This document shows positions 53,060-64,000 of a stretch of 64,000 nt of DNA, in pieces. The position numbers and the translations under genes were made by a program. The stretch comes from Ichthyophis bannanicus. Lineage: Eukaryota; Chordata; Amphibia; Gymnophiona; Ichthyophiidae. Each line of letters begins with the position of its first letter. The stretch's first letter is position 1. Under the pieces are notes generated by a model. It saw only the letters and a list, made by a program, of their open reading frames with translations. It was not told where the DNA came from and ran no database searches. The stretch spans positions 17,088,305 through 17,152,304 of the forward strand of contig CM066048.1 in NCBI GenBank assembly GCA_033557465.1, in the 5' to 3' direction.

Positions 53060-53285
53060 GAAGAGAGAGATCATTAGAGAAAGACATCATGCTTGGCAAG
53101 TTTGAAGGTCAATGCAAAAGAGGAAGGCCAGCAATGAGATGGATATACAATAACAGCAGCTATGGATGTGTCTCTGTCAACAAAGAGCCGCCTGACTGAA
53201 GGCCAAACACAGTTTAGGACAACTATCCAGAGGGTCGCCAGAAGTTGACACCAACTCAACGGCACTTAATAACAACAACCACCCA
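53060..53285 (+). mobile_element. RTE-type LINE 3' end
   Basis: The translation has GKFEGQCKRGRPAMRWI, matching the C-terminal ...GRRGRGRP..TW motif of RTE elements, and the tail GGGTCGCCAGAAGTTGACAC...CGGCACTTAATAACAAC is the classic RTE end. The rest of the element is missing. Confidence 0.7.
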
Positions 53286-53334
53286 ACATCATCTTTATAA
53301 TCTTCTCAGGCAAAGTTAACTATTTCAGAGCATC

Positions 53335-54450
53335 CTGCTAAACCAGTACAGACAAGTGGGTTATCTCCCCCAACCAGCAGATAATTAAACAGAGAAAAAA
53401 CTAGAAGAGCTGCGATCTCATCACTAGCATAATACCCAGTACAGCTAGGGGCACGCTTCAGTATTTCTTTCTCGGAAAAAGATGGATGCTTCCCAGTACA
53501 GCTTAGGATTGGTGCTGCTGCTGACTGTCCGGAGGGTTGGAGGCAGTCCAGCTAGATTCCTGTCCCCAGGGAGTATGAGATACCTCACTTGGTGGACTGA
53601 TCGGGTTTGTTTTTTTTGGGGGGGGGGGTGCAACTTCTAGTCACGAGGGCCAGTTCAGTTGCCCAAGTATCCTTCAGAGGGGTGCCTGGCCTGCCTGCCT
53701 GCTAGTTCTCTCTTATTTGTTTTCTAGTTGGGGAAGGGAAAAAAAAAAGAAAAGAGAACTGAGGAAGAGTCTTAACAGGGGTAGACAGTTATTGTAGGGC
53801 TTAGGTCTTTGCCACTGCAAGCTCTGGGCGATTGGCTGGTGACCCACTCTCCTCCCTCCTCCTCCCAGCTGTCACTCCTAGCTTGAGGAGGAGTTGGAAA
53901 GCATGGAGACCGGGCCCAAGGCAACCATTGTCAGCAACTATGAGTATGGTGCTTTTAAGTACAGGCTTTGCAGCGATTTCTGTGCATCAGGAGCTGGGAC
54001 AGTCTTGCGGCGTGCTCCTTGCCTTTTGGCGCTTCATGGCGTGTGGCCCTGTTTTCTGCCAAAAGTTATCTTCTTGGAAGTACGCATGTGCGCTTTTCGC
54101 AATGCCTGCAACTCCCCCTTGCTGTTTTGATTGTGGCAAGCGGCACCACTTTCTTCTTTATCAGCTATGCACCGCTTGCTCTGCCGACCTGAGAGTGAGA
54201 CCTTGAATCCGACCCTTCCGGCGCCAGCTCCAGCAGGCCCGTTGTCGCTGCCGATTCCAGCTTGCAACCCTGTGGGATGGAAGGAGCCATCCCCGTCGAT
54301 ACTAGTGCCTCAAGGAGTGGAGGAAAGGCTTCTTCCATTTCGTATATCCACGATGGGGTCTGAGGCGGCAGAATTCACAGCGATCTTCAATCGGGCCTGG
54401 GCCATCTGAAAGGGAGGCCTGGGGACTACTCCTGTCAGCTCTACGGTCCA
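53335..54450 (+). pseudogene. DIRS copy D, 5' part (leader and gag start)
   Basis: A Cys cluster, CFDCGKRHHFLLYQLCTACS (about 54115-54175), has the C-x2-C-x11-C-x2-C spacing seen at the gag start of other DIRS copies. A terminal-type leader rich in AGAGAAAAAACTAGAAGAGC precedes it. Gag continues at 62117 after a large insertion. The exact left end is uncertain. Confidence 0.5.
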
Positions 54451-55009
54451 TTGTAAGCTAACAATACTACTGATGATCTCTCCCAGAGCTTCATTTAACA
54501 AAAACAGCTCCAATTTCTCACCTTATCACAATATTGTTCAAATTAGCAAACCCAAGAGGAGAAAAAGCAAACCTCAGAAAATCATATGCAAAGCTGATTA
54601 CCCTCACCGGGATCAAGCATCTCCCAGACTTAACACATCAACGGCCTGCTTAAATCTCTCTCTCCTCATTTACATCGCAAAGCATGGCTAACATTCAATC
54701 TCCAGGAACAAGCAGGAATGTAATCCTCACATATGGGTAGAGTCGGTACCGACGGAGCCTGCGCAGGAACGCTACCCAGCGTCCAATAAGAATGCTTTTG
54801 GGAGCATCCCTCAGCACATGCGCGCTGCCTTCCCACCTTTCCAACTGTCCCTCTTCAGTTCTTCATTTTCCGCGGAGCAGACAGGACCTATTCCCTGTCA
54901 CCGCAGAAAATTACATCTTTAAACTTCTTTCTGTGGTCGCGTTAGCCTACCGCACGACGCCTACCGGTATCGCTGGTTCTTTTCTTTTCTTTCTAAAAAA
55001 ACCAAAAAA

Positions 55010-55597
55010 ACAAGCTTTCAGTGACTTGGAACTTATGAGCCCTTTTCTCCCAGATGATAAGAGACAAGATTTTCTTGCTCTACTTAAGCATGCTCAAAAT
55101 GTCTCCAAGTTTGTTAATTGTGCAGCTTTTGACTGCTTTGAATCAGCAGAACTTCTGCTATTGCCATTGGTGCACGACGGATTGCCTGGCTACAGGCATC
55201 AGACTTGGAGACTTGGGTACAGGACAAATTAGGCAACATTCCTTGCACGAGGGAGAATCTCTTCGGCAAGAACTGGCAGAAAAAGGCTAATGAGTTAGAC
55301 ACTGACAATTCTACCTTAGATAGATTGTCAGTCTACAGCCACTCCAGCCAAAAGGAAGCCTTATAAAAAACCCTCTTTTAGCAAAAAGAGGAGGTTTTAT
55401 CCTTCCTATACCCAGCAGACTTCAGGTCAGGTTGCCCAAAAGGGACAACCTAGACAGCAAAAGAAACCAAAAGGACCGAGAGCCTAACCAGCTCTCCAGG
55501 TTCAGCCCCCTCAAGGGCTTTGACTCCTTCCCAGAGAGCTTCGCCTTCCTGCCTCTGAGGGGTCCCCAACCCCCCAATATTCTGGGCAGGTTATGCC
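55010..55597 (+). pseudogene. DIRS copy C gag, C-terminal remnant
   Basis: LMSPFLPDDKRQDFLALLKH matches ALSPFLPEDKKQDFLTLVKH of copy B gag. The N-terminal 400 residues are missing between the leader and this point. The basic tail (KKPSFSKKRRFYPSY-type) follows with frameshifts. Confidence 0.78.
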
Positions 55598-55612
55598 ACT
55601 TTATCAATAGAT

Positions 55613-56223
55613 TATCCAAATTATCAACCTAACTGAAAATCTCTACAAAATGAAGTCCGAAAAACAAAAATAGAGAAAGGTGAAAAACGCTGGCGTTTTT
55701 GATCAGTGACGATAGAAGTTTGTTGGTACAGTTGGCTGAGCGTTGAAGCAGGGCGTGTAAGAGTTGGCCACCCGAAACGCAGTGCTGTGTCTGCTATTTT
55801 CTGCTATTTTCGCGATTTCATGTACTGGCTGGCAACATTATTCTTTGGAGAAACCTACGGAGTTTGTGCTGAAAACCGACAGTGGTCTTGCTGGACTCAG
55901 ATAAGTTCCAATTCTGTTTCCTTTTCTTTTGCAAGAATATTTTCAGCTTGGGCTTCTCACATTCTTAATTTTTATAACAACCTTTTTACTATGGCAAGTT
56001 ATTAAAAGATTTTTGCACATAGTTTTATTGGTAACACTTTGCTGTGGTGTTTCACCTTATTTATCGTTAGCTCTGCAGTGAGCTCAATGAAAATTTGAGT
56101 AAAATGGAAGGTTAGCTTCAAGAGGTGAGTTTTCGCTTCATGGGTATACTTCCGACATTTGTTCATTACCACTCACGTCAGCTTTTTAAATAATTTTCAC
56201 CTTTCTCTATTTTTGTTTTTGGG
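55613..56223. mobile_element. 611-bp element with 15-bp TSD
   Basis: ACTTTATCAATAGAT is duplicated exactly (55598-55612 and 56224-56238). Near the ends lie inverted repeats CAAAAATAGAGAAAGGTGAA (55665 and, complement, 56194-56215). It contains CACCCGAAACGC-type sequence like PLE non-coding ends. No ORF of note. A non-autonomous PLE derivative is possible. Confidence 0.7.
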
Positions 56224-56267
56224 ACTTTATCAATAGATGGCATCAAATAACAGCAGAAGATTGGACT

Positions 56268-57875
56268 TTGTCCACTGTAGGAGAGGGGTACAAACTTCAT
56301 TTTCACAGCATACCCCCTCCTACAATTCTAAAGCAGTTCAATTCACAAACCTCTGCAGACAATCTGCTAGATTACGAGGTCTCCACACTTCTTGCCCAAG
56401 GGGCAATAGAAGAAGTACCCGTTTTTCAACAGGGAACAGGGTTCTACTCACCCTATTTTCTTATCCCAAAGAAAACAGGGGGACACAGACCCATTCTAGA
56501 CCTCAGAGAATTGAACAAATATCTGTTTCGAGAGAAATTCAAAATTATTTCTCTAGGAACTCTTCAAGGCCAGGACTGGCTTTGCTCTCTAGACTTAAAG
56601 GATGCATACACACACATTCTCATCCATCCAGATCACAGGAAATTCTTACGTTTCCTTTTCAGGGGAAGACATTTCCAGTACAGGGTTCTTCCTTTTGGTC
56701 TGGCTTCAGCACCAAGGGTGTTCACGAAATGCATGGCAGTAGATGCAGCATTTCTACGAACCCTGGGGATTTTTGTCCTCCCCTACTTAGACGACTGGCT
56801 CATTCGAACCTCCACAGTTGCAGAGGCCAGCACTGCACTGTCTCGTACAGTGCAAATCCTCCAATACTTGGGATTGGAAATCAACTTCCCGAAGTCTCAA
56901 CTAGTTCCTTCCCAATGCCTAGAATTCATAGGAGCCTGTCTGGATACCAGGCAGGCAAGGGCTTTCCTTCCACAAGCCCGGTGTCTTCGCATTATGCAGC
57001 TAGCTTCCCAAGCAGCAGGAAAATCCTCCCTCATGGCTCGGGAACTACTGCAGTTACTGGGACACATGGCATCCACAGTTCATGTAGTCCCATATGCTCG
57101 CCTCCACATGCGAGCAGTTCAGTGGACCCTCTCCACACAGTGGACACAGGCCACGGGCAATTTATCGGACAAAATAACAGTCTCTCAAAGACTAATTTTG
57201 TCCCTCCAATGGTGGCAATTACTAGAAAATCTGTCAGTGGGGTCTCCTTTCCATCAACCCCTCTTTCAGGCCACCCTAACAAATGCCTCACAGGTGGGTT
57301 GGGGAGCACACCTGGATCATCTCTCCACCCAGAGCACCTGGACTCCACAGGAGGTAGGTTTACACATAAACCTCCTGGAATTAAGAGCAATTTATTTAGC
57401 TCTTGGAGTATTCCACGCCCAGCTCAGCTACAAGACAGTCCTGGTCCAGACGGACAATCAGGTAGCCATGTTCTATGTGAACAAGCAGGGCGGAACCAGT
57501 TCTCTGTCATTATGCAATGAAGCTCTACAACTATGGGCCCTTGCCAGAGAGCACCAAATTCACCTTCTAGTGGTATATCTTCCAGGCATTCAAAACCTTT
57601 GGGCAGACAAACTCAGTCGAGTATTGCTACCTCACGAGTGGTCACTCCACTTAGACCAGGTGGCAAAGATATCTCTGGGGCACACCAGACATAGACCCTT
57701 TGCAAGTCCACTGAATGCCAAACTTCCCCGGTTCTGTTGCAGGGTACCGGCACACCACTGTCAGGCAAGGGATGCTTTCCTCCATCACTGTGTTAGGACT
57801 TCCTTTATGCTTTCCCACCCATTCCCCTCATTCCCAAAACACTCTTCAAGCTTCAGAGAGACAGGGGTCGCATGA
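56268..57875 (+). CDS. DIRS copy C RT-RNase H, intact 535-codon frame
   Basis: RT motifs: PKKTGGHRPILDLRELNKYL, SLDLKDAYTHILIHP, LPFGLASAPRVF, LPYLDDWLIRT (catalytic YLDD). RNase H motifs: LTNASQVGWG, where the usual catalytic Asp (TDAS) is Asn, then LELRAIYLAL and TDNQVAMFYVNKQGG. The MT-like region begins but the frame shifts near 57680 and ends at 57875. The RT is well preserved, but the RNase H change and the missing gag make the element non-autonomous. Confidence 0.88.
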   Translation: MSTVGEGYKLHFHSIPPPTILKQFNSQTSADNLLDYEVSTLLAQGAIEEVPVFQQGTGFYSPYFLIPKKTGGHRPILDLRELNKYLFREKFKIISLGTLQGQDWLCSLDLKDAYTHILIHPDHRKFLRFLFRGRHFQYRVLPFGLASAPRVFTKCMAVDAAFLRTLGIFVLPYLDDWLIRTSTVAEASTALSRTVQILQYLGLEINFPKSQLVPSQCLEFIGACLDTRQARAFLPQARCLRIMQLASQAAGKSSLMARELLQLLGHMASTVHVVPYARLHMRAVQWTLSTQWTQATGNLSDKITVSQRLILSLQWWQLLENLSVGSPFHQPLFQATLTNASQVGWGAHLDHLSTQSTWTPQEVGLHINLLELRAIYLALGVFHAQLSYKTVLVQTDNQVAMFYVNKQGGTSSLSLCNEALQLWALAREHQIHLLVVYLPGIQNLWADKLSRVLLPHEWSLHLDQVAKISLGHTRHRPFASPLNAKLPRFCCRVPAHHCQARDAFLHHCVRTSFMLSHPFPSFPKHSSSFRETGVA

Positions 57876-58566
57876 TTCTCATCGCACCACGATGGCCACG
57901 CCAGGCGTGGTATTCCCTGCTTCTGCATCTCTCTCAAGCGGCACCTCTGGAGTTAGGGCACGCTCCAGATCTCCTTTCTCAGGAAAACGGGACGCTATGG
58001 CACCCGAATCCCCAGTCCCTGCACCTCACGGCCTGGTTGCTGAAGGCTTAGACCTCCAGGATCTCAACCTGTCTCAGCAGGTAAAAGATATCCTTCGAGC
58101 TTCTAAGAAACTTTCCACAAGAAGATCTTATGCCTTCAAGTGGAAACGTTTTACTATATGGTGCTCCAGGAGGGGATTGAACCCCCTGGTCGTACCCTTA
58201 GAATCAATACTAGAGTATCTTCTTCACTTACGAATTCTGGGTTAAAGACCAATTCGGTAAGAGTTCATCTTAGTGCAATTGCAGCTTCTTATAAACCTCT
58301 GAATGGACAACCAGTTTCCTCTCATCCACTCATATCAAGATTTATGAGAGGCCTTCTATTAACCAAACCTCCCATCAAGCCACCACCGGTGGCATGGGAT
58401 CTAAATCTAGTTCTTGGGCAGCTCATGAAGCCGCCTTTTGAGCCTTTAGCCACTGCAGCCCTTAAGGTCTTGACCTGGAAGGTCATCTTCCTAATTGCAA
58501 TCACCTCTGCCCGTCGCATCAGTGAATTGCAAGCTTTAGTGGCTGATCCTCCTTATACTAGGTTCA

Positions 58567-60921
58567 CAGGGAGAACTATTCAGGCAATTGGTAACAGACC
58601 CCACACGTGAAGGGGCCATACTGGACTTGGTGCTTACCAATGGTGAACGTGTTTCTGATGTTGTAGTGGGAGATCATTTTGCATCCAGTGATCACCAGAT
58701 GGTGTGGTTCAGTATTAGGACTAGGGCTGTTAGAATTCATTCAAAGGCAAGGATCTTAGACATTAGGAAGACTAACTTTGCGAAGATGGGCCAATACCTC
58801 AGGGAGTCGTTAGTTGGATGGGAACAGCTGAGGGATGTAGAAAAACAGTGGGAAAAACTGAAAGGGGATATTTTAAGGGCAACCAACCTTTTTGTTAAAA
58901 TGGTAAATATAGGTAAAAGGAAAAGGAGACCGCTATGGTTTTCGAAAGAAGTAGCTGAAAAAGTGAAGAAAAAGAGGGAGGCCTTCATGAAATACAAGAG
59001 ATCACAGAGAGAGGAAGACAGGCATCTTTATTTGGAAAAACTTAGAGAAGCTAGCAAAGTAGTCAAGAAGGCAAAGATTCAAAAGGAGGAGGAAATAGCC
59101 AATGCAATAAAATGGGGGGGATAAGGCATTTTTCAGATATATTAGTGAGAAGAGGAAGGGCAAGAGTGGTATTGTCAGACTCAAGGGTGCAGGGGGGGGA
59201 ATATGTAGAAGCTGATAAGGATAAAGCGGAATTGCTTAACAAATATTTTTGTTCTGTGTTCACAGATGAAGAACCAGGAGCAGGACATCAGAAAACACAC
59301 ACAAATAGGAACAGAAGCAAAGGACATCTTGAACAATTTTCAAAAGACTGTGTTCGTGAGAAACTATCTCAACTTAAAGTAGACAAAGTGATGGGACCGG
59401 ATGGGATACACCCAAAAATACTGAGGGAACTTGGGGACGTTCTAGCAGCTCCACTGACTGACCTTTTCAATGCCTCGTTGGAGTTGGGAGTGGTGCCAAA
59501 GGACTGGAGAGAGGCTCATGTGGTGCCTTTACACAAAAGCGGAAGTAAGGATGTGGTTGAAAAATACAGGCCGGTTAGTTGAACTTCGGTGGTGAGTAAA
59601 TTATTGGAAACGCTGCTGAAAGAGAAAATAGTGAGGTTTCTGGAGTCCAGCGGATTACAGGATCCGAGGCAGCATGGATTCACCAGAGGCAGGTCTTATC
59701 AGACAAATCTGATTGATTTCTTTGACTGGGTGACCAGGGAGTTGGACCGAGGGAGAGCCCTAGATGTGGTGTATTTAGATTTCAGTAAAGCCTTTGACAC
59801 TGTTCCTCACAGGCGACTTATAAACAAACTGAGCACCCTAGGGATGGACCCTAAAGTTACTGCTTGGGTTAGAAATTGGTTGGGTGGGAGGCGACAAAGA
59901 GTACAAGTAAATGGAGCTCACTCTGAGGAGAAGGATGTTATCAGTGGTGTGCCCCAGGGATCTGTCCTTGGTCAGATTCTTTTTAACATCTTTGTTAGTG
60001 ATATAGCGGAAGGGCTTTCAGGTAAGGTTTGCCTCTTTGCGGATGATACCAAAATCTGCAATAGAGTAGACACCCAGGAAGGGGTAGATAACATGAGGAG
60101 GGATCTAGCTAAGCTTGAAGAATGGTCTAGAATTTGGCAGGTGGGATTTAATGTTAAAAAATGTATGGTCATGCATTTGGGCTGCAGCAATCCAAGGGAG
60201 CAATATAGTATAGGGGTGAAGTACTTTTGTCCACTAAAGAAGAGCGGGACCTAGGCGTGGTTGTGTCTGATGATCTTAAAGTAACTAAACAGGTAGAAAA
60301 GGCGACGGCAAAAGCTAGAAGGTTGCTTGGGTGGATACGGAGAGGAATGGCTAGCAGAAAAAAGGAGGTGATAATGCCTCTGTATAAGTCTTTGGTGCGA
60401 CCTCATTTGGAGTATAGTGTGCAATTCTGGAGACCGCACCTTCAAAAGGATGTGAACAGGATGGAGTCGGTGCAGATGGTGGCTACTAAAATGATTAGTG
60501 GTCTTCATTATAAAGCATATGAGGACAGACTGAAGGATCTTAATATGTACACCTTAGAGGAAAGGCGGGATAGAGGTGATACGATTGAGATGTTTAAATA
60601 CCTCCGTGGCATAAATGTTCAGGGAGAGAGCCTCTTTCAATTGAAAGCAAGTTCTGCTATGAGGGGACATGGGATGAAGGTGAAGGGAGATAGATTCAGG
60701 AGTGATATGCGGAAATATTTCTTTACGGAAAGAGTAGTGGATCCGTGGAATAGTCTCCCAGTGGAGGTGGTAGAGATGAGGACAGTAACTGAATTCAAAA
60801 AAGCATGGGACAAACACAGAGGATCTCTAAAGGTAAAAAGGGGACTGTTGTAGTTGTTATGGAGGACAGACTAGATAGGCCATGTGGTCTTTTTCTGTCG
60901 TCATATTTCTATGTTTCTGTG
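58567..60921 (+). mobile_element. CR1-type LINE inside DIRS recombinase, 5'-truncated
   Basis: It begins inside the endonuclease (TREGAILDLVLTNGERVSDV ... SDHQMVWFSI) and ends with AGATAGGCCATGTGGTCTTT ... ATTTCTATGTTTCTGTG. The subfamily differs from the CR1 at 804 and 20368. Target duplication is very short or absent, normal for CR1. Confidence 0.9.
58588..60853 (+). pseudogene. CR1-type ORF2 (partial EN, RT)
   Basis: After the endonuclease end comes a linker (58740-59124), then RT with [45 protein letters not shown] and the catalytic FADD (60040). The C-terminal domain runs to 60853. Lesions: frameshift near 59120, a TGA at 59580 and a frameshift near 60230. All are single events in an otherwise readable gene of about 750 codons. 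Confidence 0.9.
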
Positions 60922-61564
60922 TTTCATCATGATAAGGTTGTTCTTCAAACTCACCCTCATTTTATGCCAAAGGTGGTTTCGCCTTTTCATTTAAATCAAT
61001 CAATTTACCTTCCTGTATTTTTTCCCAGGCCTCACGCCTCTAATGCAGAAAGGAACCTTCATACTTTGGATTGCAAAAGGGCTTTAGCCTTTTACATACA
61101 AAAAACACAGCAACATAGAAAGTCTTCACAACTTTTTATAGCTTTTGACCCTAGTCATTTGGGACTTCCAGTCTCCAAAAGAACTTTATCTAAATGGATT
61201 GCCCAATGCATATCCTTTACTTATGAGAGTAAGGGTCTTCCTCTTCAGGACCATGTCACAGTTCATAATGTCAGGGCCTTGGCAGCTTCTATGGCTAATC
61301 TCCACTCTGGTCTATCGATGACATTTGTCGAGCAGCCACCTGGGCTTCGGTACACACCTTCACAGCCCACTGCTTCCTAGACAAAGCCTCCTGTCGGGAT
61401 GCCTTCTTTGGCCAAGCTGTTCTTCAAAAGCTTTTTCAAACGTAAACCAACTCCTACCCACCAACCCTGGTGGGATGCCAGAGATCAATGGGAGGAAGGA
61501 TCCTCACCCTTGACGGTGGCACCTTCCTGGGGCTATCTCCCTGGCATCTTCAGCTAGGGAGTCC

Positions 61565-61670
61565 CCATATGTGAGGACTACATTCCTGTTTGTTCCTGGA
61601 GATAGCGTAGTTACTCACCTGTAACAGGTGATCTCCGGGAACAGCAGGAATTTAGTCCTCAGAACACACC
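61565..61670 (+). repeat. DIRS copy C internal complementary region
   Basis: CATATGTGAGGACTACATTC ... GGAGATAGC is joined to GTAGTTACTCACCTGTAACA ... TTTAGTCCTCAG, the complements of the left and right ends. Confidence 0.88.
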
Positions 61671-61744
61671 CACCTCTCCTAGAAGTTGTCTTTCTCTCTC
61701 TCTCTCTCTTTGTCTCTTTCCTCTCTCCCTCTATCCTTTCACTC

Positions 61745-61942
61745 AGCTATAAACAACTGAAGAGGGATAGTTGGAAAGGCGGGAAGGCAGCACGCATGTG
61801 CTGAGGGATGCTCCCAAAAGCGTTCTTATTGGACGCTGGGGAGCATTCCCGCACAGGCTCCGTCGGTACCAACGATACCCATATGTGAGGACTAAATTCC
61901 TGCTGTTCCCGGAGATCACCTGTTACAGGTGAGTAACTACGC
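61745..61942 (+). repeat. DIRS copy C right inverted terminal repeat
   Basis: Reverse complement of 54698-54880 (GGACGCTGGGGAGCATTCCC, CTCCGTCGGTACCAACGAT), with the outer GTTACAGGTGAGTAACTACG extension. Confidence 0.9.
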
Positions 61943-62116
61943 TATATTGTAAACCAATATACACCCCTCTTAACATTCTAATGTACAACAAATGTTTCTA
62001 GTACAGCAAAAACTGCTATAAACAAAAAACAACATATGTATAGGTGTGGGGTATACTGAACATTCTTCACCATGTCACCCACTGCTCAAACAGTGAACCA
62101 GAGATAAAAAATCACG

Positions 62117-64000
62117 GCTCTACGGTCCAGCCAGTACCTGTTTTCAGCTCCAAGGCCAGTAGAAAGTGGGTCCAGGTGGGTGATTCTGACTGGGACAACC
62201 CTGTCCGCCCAAGTACCTTCAGGATCTGGATTCTCCAGATGAGGACAATGGGGAATGGGGGTCTGAGGCCCTGGACACGTCTTCTGCAGGGGACTCCAGT
62301 CAGGAGGAGGGAGAAGTCCCCACCCATGAGGAAGATGCTCGTGTCATCTGGCTTTTCCGTAGGGAGGAGATCGTGCCATTAATAGTGCAGGTAGAAGCGA
62401 AGTTGCACATACCCGAACCTTCAGTCATTGATGCCCAATCTTCTACGGACCCTATTTTCAAGGGGCTTAAGGCCGTTCCCTTTCTTCTGGAGCTGTAGCA
62501 CATGGCCTCCAAGGAATGGGAGAAGCCAAAGGCCTTGTTGCAAGTGGTCAGATGGCTTGGCCACATTTATCCCTGGTCTCAGGAGGATTTGCATCAGTGA
62601 CTATGCTATCCCCGGGTCTACTCCTTGGTTATGGCGGTGACTATCGTGGTGGAAGATGGAGCAGCATTTCGAGATACCCACAACCAGAAGGTCGAGGGGT
62701 TGCTGAAGACTGCATCGTCCTTGGCCATTCAGACATCTGCTTGTGGGGGTCTGATAGCTTGGGCCCTCTTGCTGTCAGACGATGAGAACACGGCATGCTT
62801 GGAGTCCATGGCAGCCTTCCTAGTGGACTCCTATGATCTGTACCTGGCTGCTCGGGGCATAGCGGCAGCCTATGTAGCATGGCATTGGTGGTTGTTGCGG
62901 AATTGGTCAGCAGAAACGGTGTCTAAGGCCCGATTAGCCGTTCTTCCCATCACGGAGTCTTGCTGTTTGGGAAAGACTTCCTATTTGACCAGAACACCAG
63001 TGCTTCCTCAGGTTTTCCATGTTGGGGCAGCATTATCAGTTTTGTGTGCCTTCCTTTCGGCCTCGCCACTGTGCCTCAGACATTGCACTCTGGCGCGAGG
63101 GCATCTGCATCTATCCTTGCCTGAACAATTGGTTAATACTGGCCAAATTTCTGGCCACAGCCCAGAGAGTGGTCAGGAGAGTGGCCCAGCTTGAGGAGTG
63201 TTTGGCAAAAGCTATCTGACTGTCCCAAGATCTGGAGTTTCTTGGAGCACACTTAGACACCGCCCAGGGCAAGGTTAGTCTGACGCAGGCTTGGTTGCTC
63301 AAGTTCTGCGTTCAGCTTCAGGGGTTCCTTCACGTCTCTCTGCAAGCTATCTGCAGTTTCTGGGGGTGATGCCTGCCATATTGGATGTGGTACTGTGGGC
63401 CAGGGGTCACATGCATCCGCTCCAGAGGGCCTTTCCCTCGCGTTGGTCTCGCTGTTTGGAGGATTGTTTTCTACTCCTGTCGTTGCCTCGCAGCTTCTAT
63501 GTCAGCCTTAATTGGTGGAACCCCCCCCCCCCCCCCCCGGCAACCTGCTGCGGGGAATGCCGTTGGAAGCCCCGGTCTGAGTGGCACTGACTACTGATGC
63601 CAGTCTGAAATGGTGAGGCACTCACTGCCTGGGGCGGATGGCCCAGCAATCGTGGTCCTCAATGGAAGCCAGGTGGGCCATCAATTGGCTGAAGGCATGA
63701 GCCATCATCCTAGCACTGATGCAATTCCTACCCCTGTTTTAGGGGAAGGCAGTCAGAGTCCTTTTGGACAGTGCCACAGCGGTGGCCTATGTGAACCACC
63801 ATTGAGACACAAGTGCCTCGGCATAGCGTGCAAGATGCATTTGCTGTTTTCCTGGGTGGAGAATCATCTTCTGGCACTCTTGGCCCAGCACATTGCAGGG
63901 GAGGAGAATGTCCAGGCGGACCATTTCAGTCGACATCTTCTCAAGCCGAGTGAATGGGTGCTGGCTCTTTGGGCCTTCCATCACATAGTGCACTGCTGGG
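62117..64000 (+). pseudogene. DIRS copy D gag and pol, degraded, runs off the window
   Basis: Gag resumes with an acidic stretch and VIWLFRREEIVPLIVQ, matching IIRVFRREEFPALINE of copy E, and AWHWWLLRNWSAETVSKARL matches YLWLRNWAADASSKTRL. The RT lacks its N-terminal part and resumes near 63030. Later traces match RT and RNase H (LEFLGAHLDTAQGKV; TTDAS at about 63590; DSATAVAYVNHH at 63768). Stops and frameshifts are numerous. A run of 18 C lies near 63521. Confidence 0.8.

Larger units (their letters stand above)
57900..61380 (+). pseudogene. DIRS copy C tyrosine recombinase, split by LINE
   Basis: The first part (about 57990-58566) includes KLSTRRSYAFKWKRFTIWC, PPVAWDLNLVLGQL and AITSARRISELQ (catalytic Arg), with a frameshift near 58240. 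The LINE interrupts it after DPPYTRF. The second part (60922-61380) has HHDKVVLQTHPHFMPKV and VHNVRALAASM (His/Arg box). A frameshift near 61310 then removes the tyrosine from frame, although FTAHC-like sequence follows. Confidence 0.87.
54698..61942 (+). mobile_element. DIRS copy C, complete ends, two insertions
   Basis: Left end ATCTCCAGGAACAAGCAGG, right end ...GGTGAGTAACTACGC, same family as copies A and B. The gag N-terminal half is deleted. A 611-bp element (55613-56223) lies at the gag-pol junction and a CR1-type LINE (58567-60921) lies in the recombinase. The internal complementary region is at 61565-61665 and the right terminal repeat at 61745-61942. Confidence 0.9.
54451..62116. mobile_element. 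Unclassified insertion in DIRS copy D, 13-bp TSD
   Basis: GCTCTACGGTCCA flanks it on both sides (54438-54450 and 62117-62129). After removing DIRS copy C (54698-61942) only about 420 bp remain, with no recognised protein. The duplication length suggests a 5'-truncated retroelement. Confidence 0.55.

Noticed and set aside
54451..54697. LTR retrotransposon
   Set aside because: No TG...CA ends, primer-binding site or polypurine tract were seen; the 13-bp duplication is too long for an LTR element.
63521..63538. Run of 18 C as a functional element
   Set aside because: A simple homopolymer in a decayed DIRS; possibly a sequencing-prone site.

Overview
This window is intergenic or intronic DNA from a large, repeat-dense vertebrate genome. 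The mix points to an amphibian: DIRS tyrosine-recombinase retrotransposons, a Penelope-like element, CR1 and L1-like LINEs, tRNA-derived SINEs, hAT-type elements and a mariner. A caecilian is my best guess; no species can be proved from the sequence, and lungfish or reptile are less likely alternatives. There are no operons, rRNA genes or CRISPR arrays. The only host coding sequence I can support is one 60-bp exon at 15685-15744 (+), which reads into the catalytic-cysteine box of a ubiquitin-specific protease (USP). Nearly everything else is transposable element, much of it nested.
Layout. 1-400: unassigned, with an A-tract and inverted repeats. 400-13768: an old DIRS element (copy Z) whose recombinase gene is split by a CR1 LINE (804-11539), which is split by an L1-like LINE (1380-9089), whose ORF1 is split by a short-TIR element (6584-8132). 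A mariner sits in the DIRS right end. 14212-15512: a tRNA-SINE split by a hAT-type element. 15685-15744: USP exon. 15866-21755: two ORF1-only ('half-LINE') elements, a fold-back MITE, an old LINE end and a second CR1. 21848-36811: DIRS copy A, split by complete DIRS copy B (25720-31392), a SINE and a Penelope-like element (about 31760-36070) that itself carries a 1-kb palindrome. 36812-39240: L2-like LINE piece and a palindrome-plus-minisatellite element. 39531-47490: a CR1-type LINE split by a nearly intact DIRS of a second family (copy E, 39791-47357), whose gag is split by a second copy of the short-TIR element. 48290-53052: a large palindrome-plus-minisatellite element with about 2.7 kb of G-rich tandem repeats. 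53335-64000: degraded DIRS copy D, split by a 13-bp-TSD insertion that contains DIRS copy C (54698-61942), itself split by a 611-bp element and a CR1-type LINE.
How the parts work together. The DIRS copies encode Gag, reverse transcriptase/RNase H with a methyltransferase-like region, and a tyrosine recombinase. Copies B, C and E also show inverted terminal repeats and an internal complementary region joining the complements of both ends, the signature of DIRS circular-intermediate replication. Target-site duplications let several nested insertions be ordered in time. Copy E looks youngest: two 1-bp coding lesions plus one insertion.
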